Positions 31,896 to 42,276 of a stretch of DNA of 64,000 bases are shown here, in pieces (positions within the stretch are counted from its first letter, which is position 1; every line of letters starts with the position of its first letter). A model generated the notes under the pieces. The model searched no databases, was not told where the DNA came from, and saw only the letters and a list, made by a program, of their open reading frames with translations. The DNA comes from Staphylococcus roterodami (lineage in GTDB: Bacteria; Bacillota; Bacilli; Staphylococcales; Staphylococcaceae): positions 2,666,001 to 2,730,000 of the forward strand of contig CP092781.1 in NCBI GenBank assembly GCA_022493055.1, read 5' to 3'. Both the position numbers and the translations under genes were made by a program.

Positions 31896-32855
31896 TTAGT
31901 CTTCTAATAAATATTTAATTGAATCGAAAGTATCTTCTAATGTTTTAACTGATTTGTCGAATAATGCTTGTTCTTCAGCACTTAATGGCATTTCATAAAT
32001 TTTAACTGCGCCATGTTGGTTAACTAATGTTGGTACGCCTAGGTAAACGCCTTTGTGACCACCATATTGACCATCTAATTGTATAGAAACATTTAAGACA
32101 TTATTTTCATTATTTAAAATAGCTTTTGAAATGCGCATCAATGCTAATGCAATACCATAGTATGTTGAACCTTTAGCTTGGATAATTTCGTAAGCTGCGT
32201 CACGTGTATTTACATAAATTTCTTCCGCTTTAGCTTCACTACCTGTTTGTTCTTTTAACGTGTCATATACTGAAATACCTGCAACATTTGCTTGTGACCA
32301 AACAGCAAGTTCTGTATCGCCATGTTCACCAATAATACTTGCGTCAACACTTGAAGGTGCAACACCAAGTTCTTGGCTAATTAAATATTGTAAACGCGCA
32401 CTATCCAATACAGTACCTGAACCGATAACACGCTCTGCTGGTAATCCAGTATATTCTTTTACAAATCTTGTTAAAATGTCAACAGGATTTGCCGCGATTA
32501 AGAAGTAACCATCGAAACCACTATCCATTACACTTTTAACAATACTTTTCATAATCTTTGTATTCTTTTCAACTAATTGCAAACGTGTTTCACCTGGTTT
32601 TTGAGGTGCTCCAGCAGTAATAACTACTAGATCTGCGTCTTTACAGTCTTCGTATTCACCTGCTTTCACATCAACTGGCGAAGGACTGTGGACTGTACCA
32701 TGGTTTAAATCTTGAACATCTGCTTTTACTTTGTCTTTTGCAATGTCAATAATTACAAATTCATCAGCAACACCTTGCGTAACCATTGCAAAGGCATAGC
32801 TTGATCCTACAGATCCATCTCCGATTAATACAACCTTTTTACCAAATGTTTTCAT
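31896..32855 (-). CDS. ldh2: L-lactate dehydrogenase 2
   Basis: A 319-residue NAD-dependent [15 protein letters not shown] is the Rossmann loop, [10 protein letters not shown] fixes NAD by Asp, [11 protein letters not shown] has the mobile-loop Arg, ANPVDILT, and [12 protein letters not shown] the catalytic His. A second LDH elsewhere (ldh1, NO-inducible) is known in S. aureus; the sequence here fits ldh2 by context next to budA. SD TAGGAGACATAATT. The upstream 700 bases are gene-free. No clear Rex site was found. Confidence 0.93.
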
Positions 32856-33459
32856 AATTATGTCTCCTAACCTAATTGAATTTATTTTACACGTGACTAC
32901 ACGTAAAAATATCTATACTGAAATTAAAGATTAACAATTTTATTTTATTATAATATTATGCTACTAAATTACAAACATAAAACTGAGATGTAAGCGGAGT
33001 CAATTTACACTCTAACGCCAATAAATATTGATATTTCAAGGTTTTGCACGTGATTTGAAATTTGTGACAATTTTTAGCATCCGAAAGTTGCGTTATGTCG
33101 CTATATATAAGCATTTTCAAACTATTCTACTTACTAATTTTTTTAATCCAAAAAGTATGGTTTATCGACTTAAATTGCATATCAAGTTATATCCATACAA
33201 CTTTTTATCCTCATCATATGTCAAAAATATTTTCACGGTCAAAGAATTCCTTTTTCTTTCATTTATATACTTTATCTACCTCTTAATTTAACGCTATTAC
33301 TACTGCAATTTTAAAATTTCTCATATAATGTACAAAATTGTTAGAAAATTAGCAAAAAGTAGTACTTATTCATATAATTTCTGCTATAATCAATTTTATC
33401 ATTTAAAAAATCTATGGGCGTTATCAAAGCAAGTCATTAATCTGTAACATAAAGTTGTG
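32856..33459. other. Long AT-rich intergenic region between ldh2 and the permease
   Basis: About 600 bases with no supported gene. TTTTAC...GTAAAA around 32885-32908 encloses a CACGTG and is the only small symmetry noted; ORFs read here lack SD sites and are compositionally Phe/Tyr/Leu-rich noise. Confidence 0.5.
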
Positions 33460-33474
33460 ATTTTTCAGAATTTT
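33460..33474 (+). promoter_or_regulatory. Candidate CodY box
   Basis: ATTTTTCAGAATTTT matches the CodY consensus AATTTTCWGAAAATT at 12 of 15 positions, about 90 bases before the amino-acid permease start. Such matches are not rare in AT-rich DNA. Confidence 0.4.
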
Positions 33475-33562
33475 TAGACAAAATATTAATTATTTGTGCT
33501 ATGATATAACATATTAAAAAACACCGTATAGAATTGTTTATGAATGTTTGGGAGGTAAGTTT

Positions 33563-35011
33563 ATGGGAAGTTTTTTCAATAAAATAGCACGAAAAGAGGA
33601 TCCGACCATCTATCAAAATAAAGACGGTCATTTAAAGCGTACTTTACGCGTACGTGATTTCTTAGCCTTAGGTGTGGGCACGATTGTATCAACATCTATC
33701 TTTACACTACCTGGTATTGTCGCTGCAGAGCACGCAGGTCCAGCCGTTGCATTATCATTTTTACTTGCGGCTATAGTAGCTGGTTTAGTTGCATTTACTT
33801 ATGCTGAAATGGCAGCCGCTATGCCATTTGCGGGTTCAGCGTATTCTTGGGTTAACGTGTTATTTGGGGAGTTTTTCGGTTGGGTTGCCGGTTGGGCTTT
33901 ATTAGCTGAATACTTTATAGCCGTTGCCTTTGTAGCTTCTGGATTTTCAGCGAATTTAAGAGGACTGGTGAAACCAATAGGTATTGAGTTACCAGCAGCT
34001 TTATCAAATCCATTCGGTACAAATGGTGGCTTTATCGATGTTATTGCAGCTATCGTTATTTTATTGACTGCACTGTTACTATCACGCGGTATGTCGGAAG
34101 CAGCACGTATGGAAAATATTTTAGTTATTTTAAAAGTATTAGCTATTATTTTATTTGTTATCGTAGGTCTAACAGCTATTAATGCAAGCAACTATGTTCC
34201 ATTTATTCCAGAACATAAGGTTACTGCTACAGGTGACTTTGGTGGTTGGCAAGGTATTTATGCTGGTGTTTCAATGATTTTCTTAGCGTATATTGGTTTC
34301 GATTCTATCGCTGCGAACTCAGCAGAGGCACTTAATCCACAAAAGACTATGCCTAGAGGTATTCTTGGCTCATTAGGTATTGCTATTGTATTATTTATTG
34401 CGGTTGCACTTGTGTTAGTAGGTATGTTCCATTACTCACAATACGCAAACAATGCTGAGCCTGTTGGTTGGGCATTACGTCAAAGTGGACATGGTATTAT
34501 AGCTGCTATTGTTCAAGCAATCTCTGTAATCGGTATGTTTACAGCGTTAATTGGTATGATGTTAGCTGGCTCACGCTTATTATATTCATTTGGTCGTGAT
34601 GGCTTATTACCTTCATGGTTAAGCCATTTAAATGACAAACATTTACCAAACCGTGCACTTGTTGTATTAACAATTATTGGCGTTTTAATTGGGTCAATGT
34701 TCCCATTCGCTTTCTTAGCACAATTAATTTCAGCAGGTACATTAGTCGCATTTATGTTTGTATCATTAGCAATGTACCGTTTAAGAAAACGTGAAGGTAA
34801 AGATTTACCAATTCCTGCATTTAAATTACCTTTATACCCTGTATTACCAGCCGTAACATTTGTCTTAGTATTGCTTGTATTCTGGGGCTTAGGTTTTGAA
34901 GCAAAATTATATACATTAATCTGGTTTATTGTTGGTATCATTCTATATTTAAGTTATGGATATAGACACTCTAAGAAAAATGATGTAGCAGAATATCACC
35001 CGCCAAAATAA
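33563..35011 (+). CDS. APC-family amino acid permease
   Basis: A 482-residue membrane transporter of the amino acid-polyamine-organocation family (cationic amino acid transporter/YfnA type) with about twelve or thirteen helices. TM1 has the consensus G-x-G unwound segment (LGVGTIVSTSIFTLPG) and TM6 FLAYIGFDSIAANSAEALNP. Substrate unknown. SD GGGAGGTAAG supports ATG 33563 over the TTG 15 nt upstream. A CodY-like site lies upstream. Confidence 0.88.
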   Translation: MGSFFNKIARKEDPTIYQNKDGHLKRTLRVRDFLALGVGTIVSTSIFTLPGIVAAEHAGPAVALSFLLAAIVAGLVAFTYAEMAAAMPFAGSAYSWVNVLFGEFFGWVAGWALLAEYFIAVAFVASGFSANLRGLVKPIGIELPAALSNPFGTNGGFIDVIAAIVILLTALLLSRGMSEAARMENILVILKVLAIILFVIVGLTAINASNYVPFIPEHKVTATGDFGGWQGIYAGVSMIFLAYIGFDSIAANSAEALNPQKTMPRGILGSLGIAIVLFIAVALVLVGMFHYSQYANNAEPVGWALRQSGHGIIAAIVQAISVIGMFTALIGMMLAGSRLLYSFGRDGLLPSWLSHLNDKHLPNRALVVLTIIGVLIGSMFPFAFLAQLISAGTLVAFMFVSLAMYRLRKREGKDLPIPAFKLPLYPVLPAVTFVLVLLVFWGLGFEAKLYTLIWFIVGIILYLSYGYRHSKKNDVAEYHPPK

Positions 35012-35020
35012 AACAAAATA

Positions 35021-35072
35021 AAAAATCATTTCCCATCTAAACAACACATTGAGATGTGGAAATGATTTTTTT
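35021..35072. terminator. Bidirectional terminator
   Basis: AAAATCATTTCC pairs with GGAAATGATTTT, with an inner ATCT/AGAT pair, flanked by T tracts; between the permease and the convergent aminotransferase. Confidence 0.85.
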
Positions 35073-35095
35073 ATTTTAAATTGAGATAATCACTA

Positions 35096-36433
35096 TTACC
35101 AACCTTGTCCTGAGATATCATATTGCTCTAAATCCCCTTTGTCTAAAGCAGTCAGTGCAGCTTCTAAAGTATCCAATGCTGTATCTAATTGCTCATAAGT
35201 TATAACAAGTGGTGGTTGAAATCGCAATACATTTCCAGCTACAGCAATAATGACTACACCGTGTTCAAAGCAATAATTACAAATTTTAAGTGCTGCACTG
35301 GCATCGCGTGTTTTGAGTATTTTGTCAGAAACGATATCAATTCCTATTGTAAGACCTTTGCCTCTAACATCCCCAACACTATTGAATTGAGTTATCCATC
35401 GATCCATTCGTTTTCTTACATATGTTCCTTTATCAGTACTAGCTTGAAGTAATGATTGATCTTCAATCATCTTAATAGTTGCTAAAGCAGCTTCACAGCT
35501 TACTGGATTGGCACCTGTTGTAAATAAATGTGCAGGCGCTTCTAAACAGTTCATAATCTCTTTGCGTCCAACAATTGCTGACATAGGCATACCACCAGCT
35601 AAAGACTTTCCAAATGTAATTAAATCTGGCGTAAAGTTAAAGTGTGATACAGAACTCCATGTGCCTGTTCGTCCAAAACCTTGTTGAATATCATCTACTG
35701 CGATTAAAATACCATTCTCACGACAAATCTGTTCTAACGCTTCGAAATAACCTGGAACTGGCTCTAAAAGTCCGCCATCACCTTGTATCGTTTCAATAAC
35801 AATACATGCAACTTCTTCAACAGGTACATATTTCGCAAACATTTCTTTTAACGGTGCTAAATATTCTTCTACAGTATTGGCTTTTGGCTGTTCATACATA
35901 CCACGATAACTATCAGGAAATGGGATATGATAAAAACCATTCAAGAGTGGCCCATAATGTTTACGCATATTTAAACTAATCGCTGACATAGACAATGCAC
36001 CAAAGGTTGAACCATGATATGCATTCGTAAAGCTAATAATATATGGACGTCCAGTATATGCTCTAGCGAATTTAATGACACCATCATTTGCATCTGATCC
36101 AGTTAAACCAAATGTTACTCTTTTTTCAAAATCTCCTGGTGCAATCTCACAAAGTTTTTTAGCTAAACGTACTAATGGTTCATGATACATATATGCTGGT
36201 GTATAGTGTATAAATTTATCTACCTGTGCTTTTATCGCATCTGTCACTTCTTTAGGTGCATGACCTACATTTTGAGAACTCGCGCTAGACAACAAATCAA
36301 TATACGTTTTCCCCTCAACATCAACCAAAGTTGCACCATACCCATGATCAATAACTAATGGGTAATACTTAATACGTCCAGATTTCGCAAAATAATGCTC
36401 GTCCTCTTGAATTAATTGATGTATTTTACTCAT
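35096..36433 (-). CDS. Class III aminotransferase (4-aminobutyrate/diamino acid type)
   Basis: A 445-residue PLP enzyme of aminotransferase class III (GabT/ornithine-type fold). GLTGSDANDGVIKFARAYTGR binds the phosphate, AVDDIQQGFGRTG holds the PLP-binding Asp, and FGKSLAGGMP the Schiff-base Lys near 276. The amino donor is unknown. SD GGGAGGGAATGTAAG supports ATG 36433. Convergent with an APC permease, perhaps acting on the same amino acid. Confidence 0.87.
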   Translation of the reverse strand: MSKIHQLIQEDEHYFAKSGRIKYYPLVIDHGYGATLVDVEGKTYIDLLSSASSQNVGHAPKEVTDAIKAQVDKFIHYTPAYMYHEPLVRLAKKLCEIAPGDFEKRVTFGLTGSDANDGVIKFARAYTGRPYIISFTNAYHGSTFGALSMSAISLNMRKHYGPLLNGFYHIPFPDSYRGMYEQPKANTVEEYLAPLKEMFAKYVPVEEVACIVIETIQGDGGLLEPVPGYFEALEQICRENGILIAVDDIQQGFGRTGTWSSVSHFNFTPDLITFGKSLAGGMPMSAIVGRKEIMNCLEAPAHLFTTGANPVSCEAALATIKMIEDQSLLQASTDKGTYVRKRMDRWITQFNSVGDVRGKGLTIGIDIVSDKILKTRDASAALKICNYCFEHGVVIIAVAGNVLRFQPPLVITYEQLDTALDTLEAALTALDKGDLEQYDISGQGW

Positions 36434-36688
36434 CTTACATTCCCTCCCAATGACAGTACTTACTCGTAGAACCAACTATCTAAACTTGATTATAAAATTC
36501 GACTAAGAATTACATTTAAATACTGTCATGCCATTTTGAATACTATCCAATATACTAATAAATTTCAGATTTGTAAATATATTCTGATAATTGTGAATTT
36601 TATAATCATAATTGCAGATTTGGATATCAACTATTTAATTAGGGAATACAATGAATATATTTCAATTTTACTTATCGAGGTGATGTGC

Positions 36689-37105
36689 ATGCGTTTAAAA
36701 GTATTGCTTCATTTTACAGCTGCGATAGTCATTTCAGTCGTTTTGTTATGGATGACTATGTTATTTGATAAATTAAATGCTCAAACGCATTTAGAAGATT
36801 TATTACTAAATTTAGATTTTTTGATTGCACCTGAAAACACACCATTTATCTTGGAATTGATATGTCACTTAATAATCGGCATTGTTATCTATATCATTTT
36901 TGTGCTGCTATTTCATTTCTTTAAAAGACTTTATTATTGGAGCTATGTACTGTTATTTTTCATCTTTATCACTTTATATCCTTTCTTAATTTTCATTGCA
37001 CAGCGTCCAATGTTCCAATTTAATGGTGTTGAATTTATTGGATGGATAATCTCACATATCTGTTTTATGTTACTAATGATGTTTAGTATATCCAGAATAA
37101 AATAA
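36689..37105 (+). CDS. Four-helix hypothetical membrane protein
   Basis: A 138-residue protein with four predicted membrane helices (about 4-24, 54-74, 78-98 and 108-132) and no recognised family motif. The start at 36689 is chosen because GAGGTG lies 6-7 nt upstream; the frame is open another 51 codons upstream but that part has no SD. Function unknown. fda follows 122 bases later with its own promoter-like sequence. Confidence 0.65.
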   Translation: MRLKVLLHFTAAIVISVVLLWMTMLFDKLNAQTHLEDLLLNLDFLIAPENTPFILELICHLIIGIVIYIIFVLLFHFFKRLYYWSYVLLFFIFITLYPFLIFIAQRPMFQFNGVEFIGWIISHICFMLLMMFSISRIK

Positions 37106-37227
37106 TATTTTTAATTAAACTGACAATTATTTTTCACATTTTATACACTTTTCAAGGTTTATGACTTGAGAAATGTTCTCATTTTTATCATACTGGAGGT
37201 GTATTGAAAAGTTAAGGAGTGGAAAGT

Positions 37228-38118
37228 ATGAATAAAGAGCAATTAGAAAAAATGAAAACTGGAAAAGGCTTTATTGCCGCATTAGACCAAAGTGGTGGTA
37301 GTACACCAAAAGCACTTAAAGAATACGGTGTAAACGAAGATCAATATAGCAATGAAGACGAAATGTTCCAACTTGTTCACGATATGCGTACACGTGTGGT
37401 AACTTCACCTTCATTCTCACCTGATAAAATTTTAGGTGCTATTCTTTTCGAACAAACAATGGATCGCGAAGTAGAAGGCAAATATACTGCTGATTACTTA
37501 GCTGATAAAGGTGTTGTTCCGTTCTTAAAAGTAGACAAAGGTCTTGCTGAAGAGCAAAATGGTGTTCAATTAATGAAACCAATCGACAACTTAGACAGTT
37601 TATTAGACCGTGCAAACGAACGTCACATTTTTGGTACAAAAATGCGTTCTAACATTTTAGAATTAAATGAGCAAGGTATCAAAGACGTTGTTGAACAACA
37701 ATTTGAAGTTGCTAAACAAATTATTGCTAAAGGTTTAGTTCCAATTATCGAACCAGAAGTTAATATTAATGCAAAAGACAAAGCTGAAATTGAAAAAGTA
37801 TTAAAAGCTGAACTTAAAAAAGGTTTAGATAGCTTAAATGCTGATCAATTAGTAATGTTGAAATTAACAATTCCTACTGAACCAAACTTATACAAAGAGT
37901 TAGCTGAACATCCTAATGTTGTTCGTGTCGTTGTATTATCAGGTGGTTACAGCAGAGAAAAAGCAAATGAATTACTTAAAGATAACGATGAACTTATCGC
38001 AAGTTTCTCACGTGCATTAGCTAGTGATTTAAGAGCTGATCAATCTAAAGAAGAATTCGATAAAGCTTTAGGTGATGCTGTAGAATCAATTTACGATGCT
38101 TCTGTAAACAAAAACTAA
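37228..38118 (+). CDS. fda: Fructose-bisphosphate aldolase class I
   Basis: A 296-residue class I (Schiff-base) aldolase. [19 protein letters not shown] at the N-terminus, [34 protein letters not shown] and [13 protein letters not shown], whose Lys is the likely Schiff-base residue. No metal motif of class II. SD AAGGAGTGG supports ATG 37228. A TTGAGA-17-CATACT promoter is plausible at 37166-37194. Confidence 0.95.
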   Translation: MNKEQLEKMKTGKGFIAALDQSGGSTPKALKEYGVNEDQYSNEDEMFQLVHDMRTRVVTSPSFSPDKILGAILFEQTMDREVEGKYTADYLADKGVVPFLKVDKGLAEEQNGVQLMKPIDNLDSLLDRANERHIFGTKMRSNILELNEQGIKDVVEQQFEVAKQIIAKGLVPIIEPEVNINAKDKAEIEKVLKAELKKGLDSLNADQLVMLKLTIPTEPNLYKELAEHPNVVRVVVLSGGYSREKANELLKDNDELIASFSRALASDLRADQSKEEFDKALGDAVESIYDASVNKN

Positions 38119-38157
38119 CTTTCACATCAAAAATGCTTTTAATTTAAACTAATAAAT

Positions 38158-38206
38158 AAGACTCATACATGTGCTTTAAACGGCAATGTGTATGAGTCTT
38201 TTTTTT
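38158..38206 (+). terminator. fda terminator
   Basis: AAGACTCATACAT pairs with ATGTGTATGAGTCTT followed by a T run. Confidence 0.9.
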
Positions 38207-38230
38207 AGTAATCTCACTTTAGATGATGTG

Positions 38231-38283
38231 AAAAAAATCGGACAGCTGAAAAATCATAGAGATTTATCAGTTGCCCGATTTTT
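38231..38283 (-). terminator. mqo2 terminator
   Basis: AAAAATCGGGCAACTG pairs with CAG-TG-CCGATTTTT on the minus strand, ending in a T run. Confidence 0.85.
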
Positions 38284-38300
38284 GATATAGCCATTAGAAT

Positions 38301-39797
38301 TTAGTTTTCATAGTAACCTAATTCTAAGTCTTTTGAAGTTTGTTTACGGATTTTTCTCATTAATTTTTCGTCTTCAATTAATGATTCACCGTATGATGGA
38401 ATCATTTTCTTAATCTTAGGTGCCCATTCAGTTTTGTATTCAGGGAAGTTACGTTCTAATACTTCTAACGCAACTGAAACTGAAGTTGAAGCCCCTGGTG
38501 ATTCACCTAATAATGCGATTACAGTATGGTCTTGTGAGTTAACCACTTCTGTACCGAATTGAATGAATCCTTTACCATGTTCAGGAGTATCTTTGATAAC
38601 TTGAACACGTTTACCAGCAGTGTATAATTGCCAATCTTCATTACGTGCTTCTGGGTAGAATGTACGTAAGTGGTTCATACAACCTTCTTTTGTCATAATC
38701 ACTTGGTCAAATGAATATTTAATTAAAGGTAAGTTTTTAACTGCTGCTGCTAATAAAGTTGTAATGTTGTATGTTTTAACAGATTTGAATAAATCTAAGT
38801 TAGAACCGTTTTTCAAGAATTTAGGTCCAACATTAGCAAATGGTCCAAATAATAATGTTCTTTGACCATCAATGTAACGCGTATCTAAGTGAGGTACTGT
38901 CATTGGTGGTGTACCAGGTGGCTCTTTACCATAAACTTTGGCATCGTGTTGTTCAATAACTTGTGGATTTGTACAAGCTAAGAATTGTCCACTAATAGGG
39001 AATCCACCTAAATGTTTACTTTCAGGGATACCTGTTTTTTGTAATAATGGAATCGCTCCACCGCCAGCACCGATGAATACGTAGTCAGTTACTTGTTTAA
39101 ATTTGTCACCAGTTAGGCGATTTTTAACAGTAACTTCCCATTGACCATTTGATAATTGTTCAAAATCAACAACTTCATGGTTAAATTGCACTGTTGCATT
39201 TGGATGCTTTTCAATGCTTTTAGCCATTTTACGTGTTAATTCACCGAAGTTTACATCTGTACCTTCGTCAATTTTACTTGCCGCCATAATACCAGGATTA
39301 TCTTCACGGCCTTTCATCATCAATGGAATCCATTTTTTCATTACTTCGATGTCTTCTGTATATTCGATGTTATCGAACATAGGGAATGCTTTCATCGCTT
39401 CGTAACGATCTTTTAAGAATTTAACATTGTTTTTACCTCTAACATAACTGATGTGTGGTAATGGATTGATAAATTCTCTTGGGTTCTCGATACTACCGCT
39501 TTTTACTAAGTGACCCCAGAATTGTTTTGAAATCTCAAACTCTTCGTTAATCACTTTAGCTTTTTCGATGTCGATAGAACCATCAGGTTGTAAAACAGTG
39601 TAGTTCAATTCACATAATGCTGCATGACCCGTACCAGCATTATTTCTTTCGTTTGAACTTTCGATTGCAGGACGATCCAAGCGTTCGTAAACGTGGATAT
39701 TCCAGTCTGGCTCAATTTCTTTTAACATTGAACCAAATGTTGTGCTAAGTACACCGGCTCCAATTAAAACGATGTCTTTACTATTAGACTTAGCCAT
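38301..39797 (-). CDS. mqo2: Malate:quinone oxidoreductase
   Basis: A 498-residue FAD-dependent membrane-peripheral enzyme oxidising malate (or lactate, as reported for S. aureus Mqo2/Lqo) to pass electrons to quinone. DIVLIGAGVLSTTFGSML is the FAD loop, NNAGTGHAALCELNYT and FIGAGGGAIPLLQK family motifs, and GESPGASTSVSVALE the C-terminal FAD region. SD GGAGAGGTGAAACCA supports ATG 39797. The gene is a partner to ldh2 in lactate/malate redox balance. Confidence 0.93.
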   Translation of the reverse strand: MAKSNSKDIVLIGAGVLSTTFGSMLKEIEPDWNIHVYERLDRPAIESSNERNNAGTGHAALCELNYTVLQPDGSIDIEKAKVINEEFEISKQFWGHLVKSGSIENPREFINPLPHISYVRGKNNVKFLKDRYEAMKAFPMFDNIEYTEDIEVMKKWIPLMMKGREDNPGIMAASKIDEGTDVNFGELTRKMAKSIEKHPNATVQFNHEVVDFEQLSNGQWEVTVKNRLTGDKFKQVTDYVFIGAGGGAIPLLQKTGIPESKHLGGFPISGQFLACTNPQVIEQHDAKVYGKEPPGTPPMTVPHLDTRYIDGQRTLLFGPFANVGPKFLKNGSNLDLFKSVKTYNITTLLAAAVKNLPLIKYSFDQVIMTKEGCMNHLRTFYPEARNEDWQLYTAGKRVQVIKDTPEHGKGFIQFGTEVVNSQDHTVIALLGESPGASTSVSVALEVLERNFPEYKTEWAPKIKKMIPSYGESLIEDEKLMRKIRKQTSKDLELGYYEN

Positions 39798-40173
39798 TGG
39801 TTTCACCTCTCCAAAAATTGTAAATGTGTATCATCAATATGAAAGTTACATAAAACTGACATATCTCTATAAAATATCAACGCCATAAATAACTTCCTGT
39901 TTCAATTGATACGCTGTAACAAAATGCTATAGTTAATGCTTACATATATATGTTAAAGCAAGCAGTGGTAAATGTAAATTATAATTATTCATTAACTTTG
40001 CAATATATTAAATCTTTTATTCATAAAAGATAAATATCAAATCAATCATAATTATTTGGCAATAAATCGCTAACTACCATTTCCATTTTACAACCGACAC
40101 ACAGCATTTTAAACATATACCTATTTTGATACAATATAAGTGTAAAATCAATCATAAAAAGGAGATTCAATAT
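39798..40173. other. Gene-free interval
   Basis: About 375 AT-rich bases containing the divergent promoters of mqo2 and the small membrane protein. I see no operator or repeat that I can support. Confidence 0.5.
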
Positions 40174-40533
40174 ATGCATCTAAGAAAACCACTTCAATTA
40201 CCTTTAATATTGAAATTTATTTTGAATCTTGCGCTTGTAGGTATTGTAGTTATCGTTCTAACACACACTGAGTTTCGTTTTACTGCCGGTGATAGTAATG
40301 CATTTTTATTAAACTGGGAGATTCAAGGTTTAACATCTTATATTTTCTCATTCTTAATACTAATTGCGCTCATTTCTAAAATTATTTTAGTATTTATAAC
40401 TAGAAAAAAGAACATCATAAATAAACAAGCAGTCCAGTGCGTATCATCATACCATACGCATTGGGCTGCTTTGCTATGCTTATTAATTGTTCTCTTTTTG
40501 TTGTTGCCATTTTTCTATTTCAGCATCTCGTAG
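40174..40533 (+). CDS. Small membrane protein, ORF extended through a terminator
   Basis: A 119-residue reading frame, unrecognised. The first 80 residues form a plausible membrane protein with two helices (about 10-31 and 48-75) ending in RKKN. The frame then runs through the terminator hairpin at 40428-40470 and ends 51 bases inside the convergent acyl-CoA synthetase gene. A run of six A at 40404-40409 precedes the extension: loss of one A would give a stop at 40418-40420 and an 81-residue protein ending before the hairpin. The true product is probably the short form, or this copy is frameshifted. SD AAGGAG supports the start. Confidence 0.6.
   Translation: MHLRKPLQLPLILKFILNLALVGIVVIVLTHTEFRFTAGDSNAFLLNWEIQGLTSYIFSFLILIALISKIILVFITRKKNIINKQAVQCVSSYHTHWAALLCLLIVLFLLLPFFYFSIS
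40428..40470 (-). terminator. Terminator of the acyl-CoA synthetase gene
   Basis: AGCAGCCCAATGCGTAT pairs with ATACGCACTGGACTGCT on the minus strand followed by TGTTTATTT. A near-perfect 17-bp stem. Confidence 0.85.
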
Positions 40534-42078
40534 TTCAACACGACGGATTTTACCTGAGTTTGTTTTCGGTAAATCGTCAACGAATTCAATCTCTCTTGGA
40601 TATTTGTATGGAGCTACTTCATTTTTCACGAATTGTTGTAACTCTTTAATGAGTGCATTATCACCTGTAACATGATCTTGTAAAATAACAAATGCTTTAA
40701 CGATATTACCACGAATATCATGTGGTTTAGCTACTACTGCACATTCTTTTACAGCTGGGTGGTTGGTTAAAGCATCTTCAACTTCAAAAGGCCCAATCGT
40801 GTAGCCAGAACTGATGATAATGTCATCTCGACGACCTTCAAACCAGAAATAGCCATCATCATCTACATGCGCTAAATCACCTGTTATATAATATTTCCCT
40901 GCTTGTGCTTTCGCTGTGCGCTCAGGCTCTTTGTAATAGCCTTTGAAAAGTGCAGGCAAATCAAGTGGGACTGCAATATTCCCCTTCGTATTAGTGGGAA
41001 CATCATTACCCTCATCGTCTACTACTGTAACAGAACTTCCTGGAATACCTTTCCCCATCGATCCGCTTCTTTGTGGTGTATCTTTTAAAAAGCCGATTAA
41101 TAATGTACTTTCTGTTTGACCATAACCATCTCTTACGGTTAAATCAAAATGTTTCTTAAATTGTTCTACTACTTCTCTATTTAACGGTTCACCCGCAGAA
41201 ACTGCACTATGTAAATGTGTTAAATCATAGTCATTTAAATTCTGCAATTTAGCCATCATACGATACTCCGTCGGCGTGCAACATAATACGTTAATTTGAT
41301 ATTTTTGAAGCAATTCTAAATATGTTTCAGGACTAAATCTTCCATTGAAAACAAAAGCTGTTGCCCCAGAACCTAACACAGATAAAAATGGACTCCAAAC
41401 CCATTTTTGCCATCCTGGTGCTGCCGTTGCCCATACTAAATCATCTTCATTAATACATAGCCAATGTTTTGGTGCCATTTGTAAGTGGGCAAATCCCCAT
41501 CCATGACAATGTGTCACGGCTTTAGGATTGCCAGTTGTACCAGATGTATAAGATAAAATGGCTGTATCGTCACGCGTCGTATCAGCCATCTCTAATTGAT
41601 TGCTTGCGTTTTCTTTTTCAGCTTCCAGTGAAATCCATCCATCTTTTTGACCAGCGATAACAAATTTAGTTAACGACTCGTATTCTTTAATATTTTCGAA
41701 CTCTACAGTGAATGGTTCTAATGCAATGACTGCATTAATTTCACCATGTGTAATACGATATTGTAAATCTTTCGTTCTTAACATTTCAGAACATGGAATA
41801 ATCGCAACGCCTAATTTTAAAGCAGCAATATATAATTCATACGTTGCAATAGAACGTGGCATCATGATTAATACTTTATCTCCCTTAGATAAACCATGAG
41901 ATGCAAGTACATTTCCCACTTTATTGGCTTGTTCAATTAATTGTTGGTAAGTTACCGTTATATCTTCGCCTTCAGTATTATGATAAAGAATGGCTTTTTT
42001 ATCAGGCATATGACTGTATTTTTCGATTTCTGAAATAATATTATATTTCTCCGGTGCAAATAAATCTGACTTCTGCAT
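40483..42078 (-). CDS. Acyl-CoA synthetase (AMP-forming), acetyl/medium-chain type
   Basis: A 531-residue ANL-superfamily ligase. SYTSGTTGNPKAVTHCHG is the P-loop (about 173-190), GYGQTESTLL motif A4-like near 318, YITGDLAHVDDDGYFWFEGR the A7/A8 region, and KTNSGKIRR near 508 carries the catalytic Lys. Closest in style to AcsA/MACS-type enzymes acting on short or medium chain acids. It lacks the C-terminal acetylation-site environment PKTRSGK of classical Acs only in having TNSGK. SD GAAAGGAAG. Monocistronic. Confidence 0.85.
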   Translation of the reverse strand: MQKSDLFAPEKYNIISEIEKYSHMPDKKAILYHNTEGEDITVTYQQLIEQANKVGNVLASHGLSKGDKVLIMMPRSIATYELYIAALKLGVAIIPCSEMLRTKDLQYRITHGEINAVIALEPFTVEFENIKEYESLTKFVIAGQKDGWISLEAEKENASNQLEMADTTRDDTAILSYTSGTTGNPKAVTHCHGWGFAHLQMAPKHWLCINEDDLVWATAAPGWQKWVWSPFLSVLGSGATAFVFNGRFSPETYLELLQKYQINVLCCTPTEYRMMAKLQNLNDYDLTHLHSAVSAGEPLNREVVEQFKKHFDLTVRDGYGQTESTLLIGFLKDTPQRSGSMGKGIPGSSVTVVDDEGNDVPTNTKGNIAVPLDLPALFKGYYKEPERTAKAQAGKYYITGDLAHVDDDGYFWFEGRRDDIIISSGYTIGPFEVEDALTNHPAVKECAVVAKPHDIRGNIVKAFVILQDHVTGDNALIKELQQFVKNEVAPYKYPREIEFVDDLPKTNSGKIRRVELRDAEIEKWQQQKENN

Positions 42079-42276
42079 AACTAACTTCCTTTCATATTAT
42101 ACATCCACTTTTCCTGTAATGAACGCTGTTATTTTATAAATGAATTATGTATATCATACGCCTATCTTTACAGAATTTTCAATTAAATAGAGTTAGATAT
42201 TAATGCCCTTAAAAGTGCGACGTGACTTTCGGCAACCTTCAAGGACATTTGAAATCTTTCTGATATACATTTTCTT

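Noticed and set aside
31896..33100. Rex-type operator upstream of ldh2
   Set aside because: TTGTG...CACAA spacing could not be found; only partial matches such as TTGTGACAATTTTT.
33028..33291. Two overlapping plus-strand frames upstream of the permease
   Set aside because: No SD, and Phe/Ile/Leu/Tyr bias from AT-rich DNA; no family similarity seen.
36536..36688. N-terminal extension of the four-helix membrane protein
   Set aside because: Open frame only; the clear SD sits at 36675-36680 for ATG 36689.
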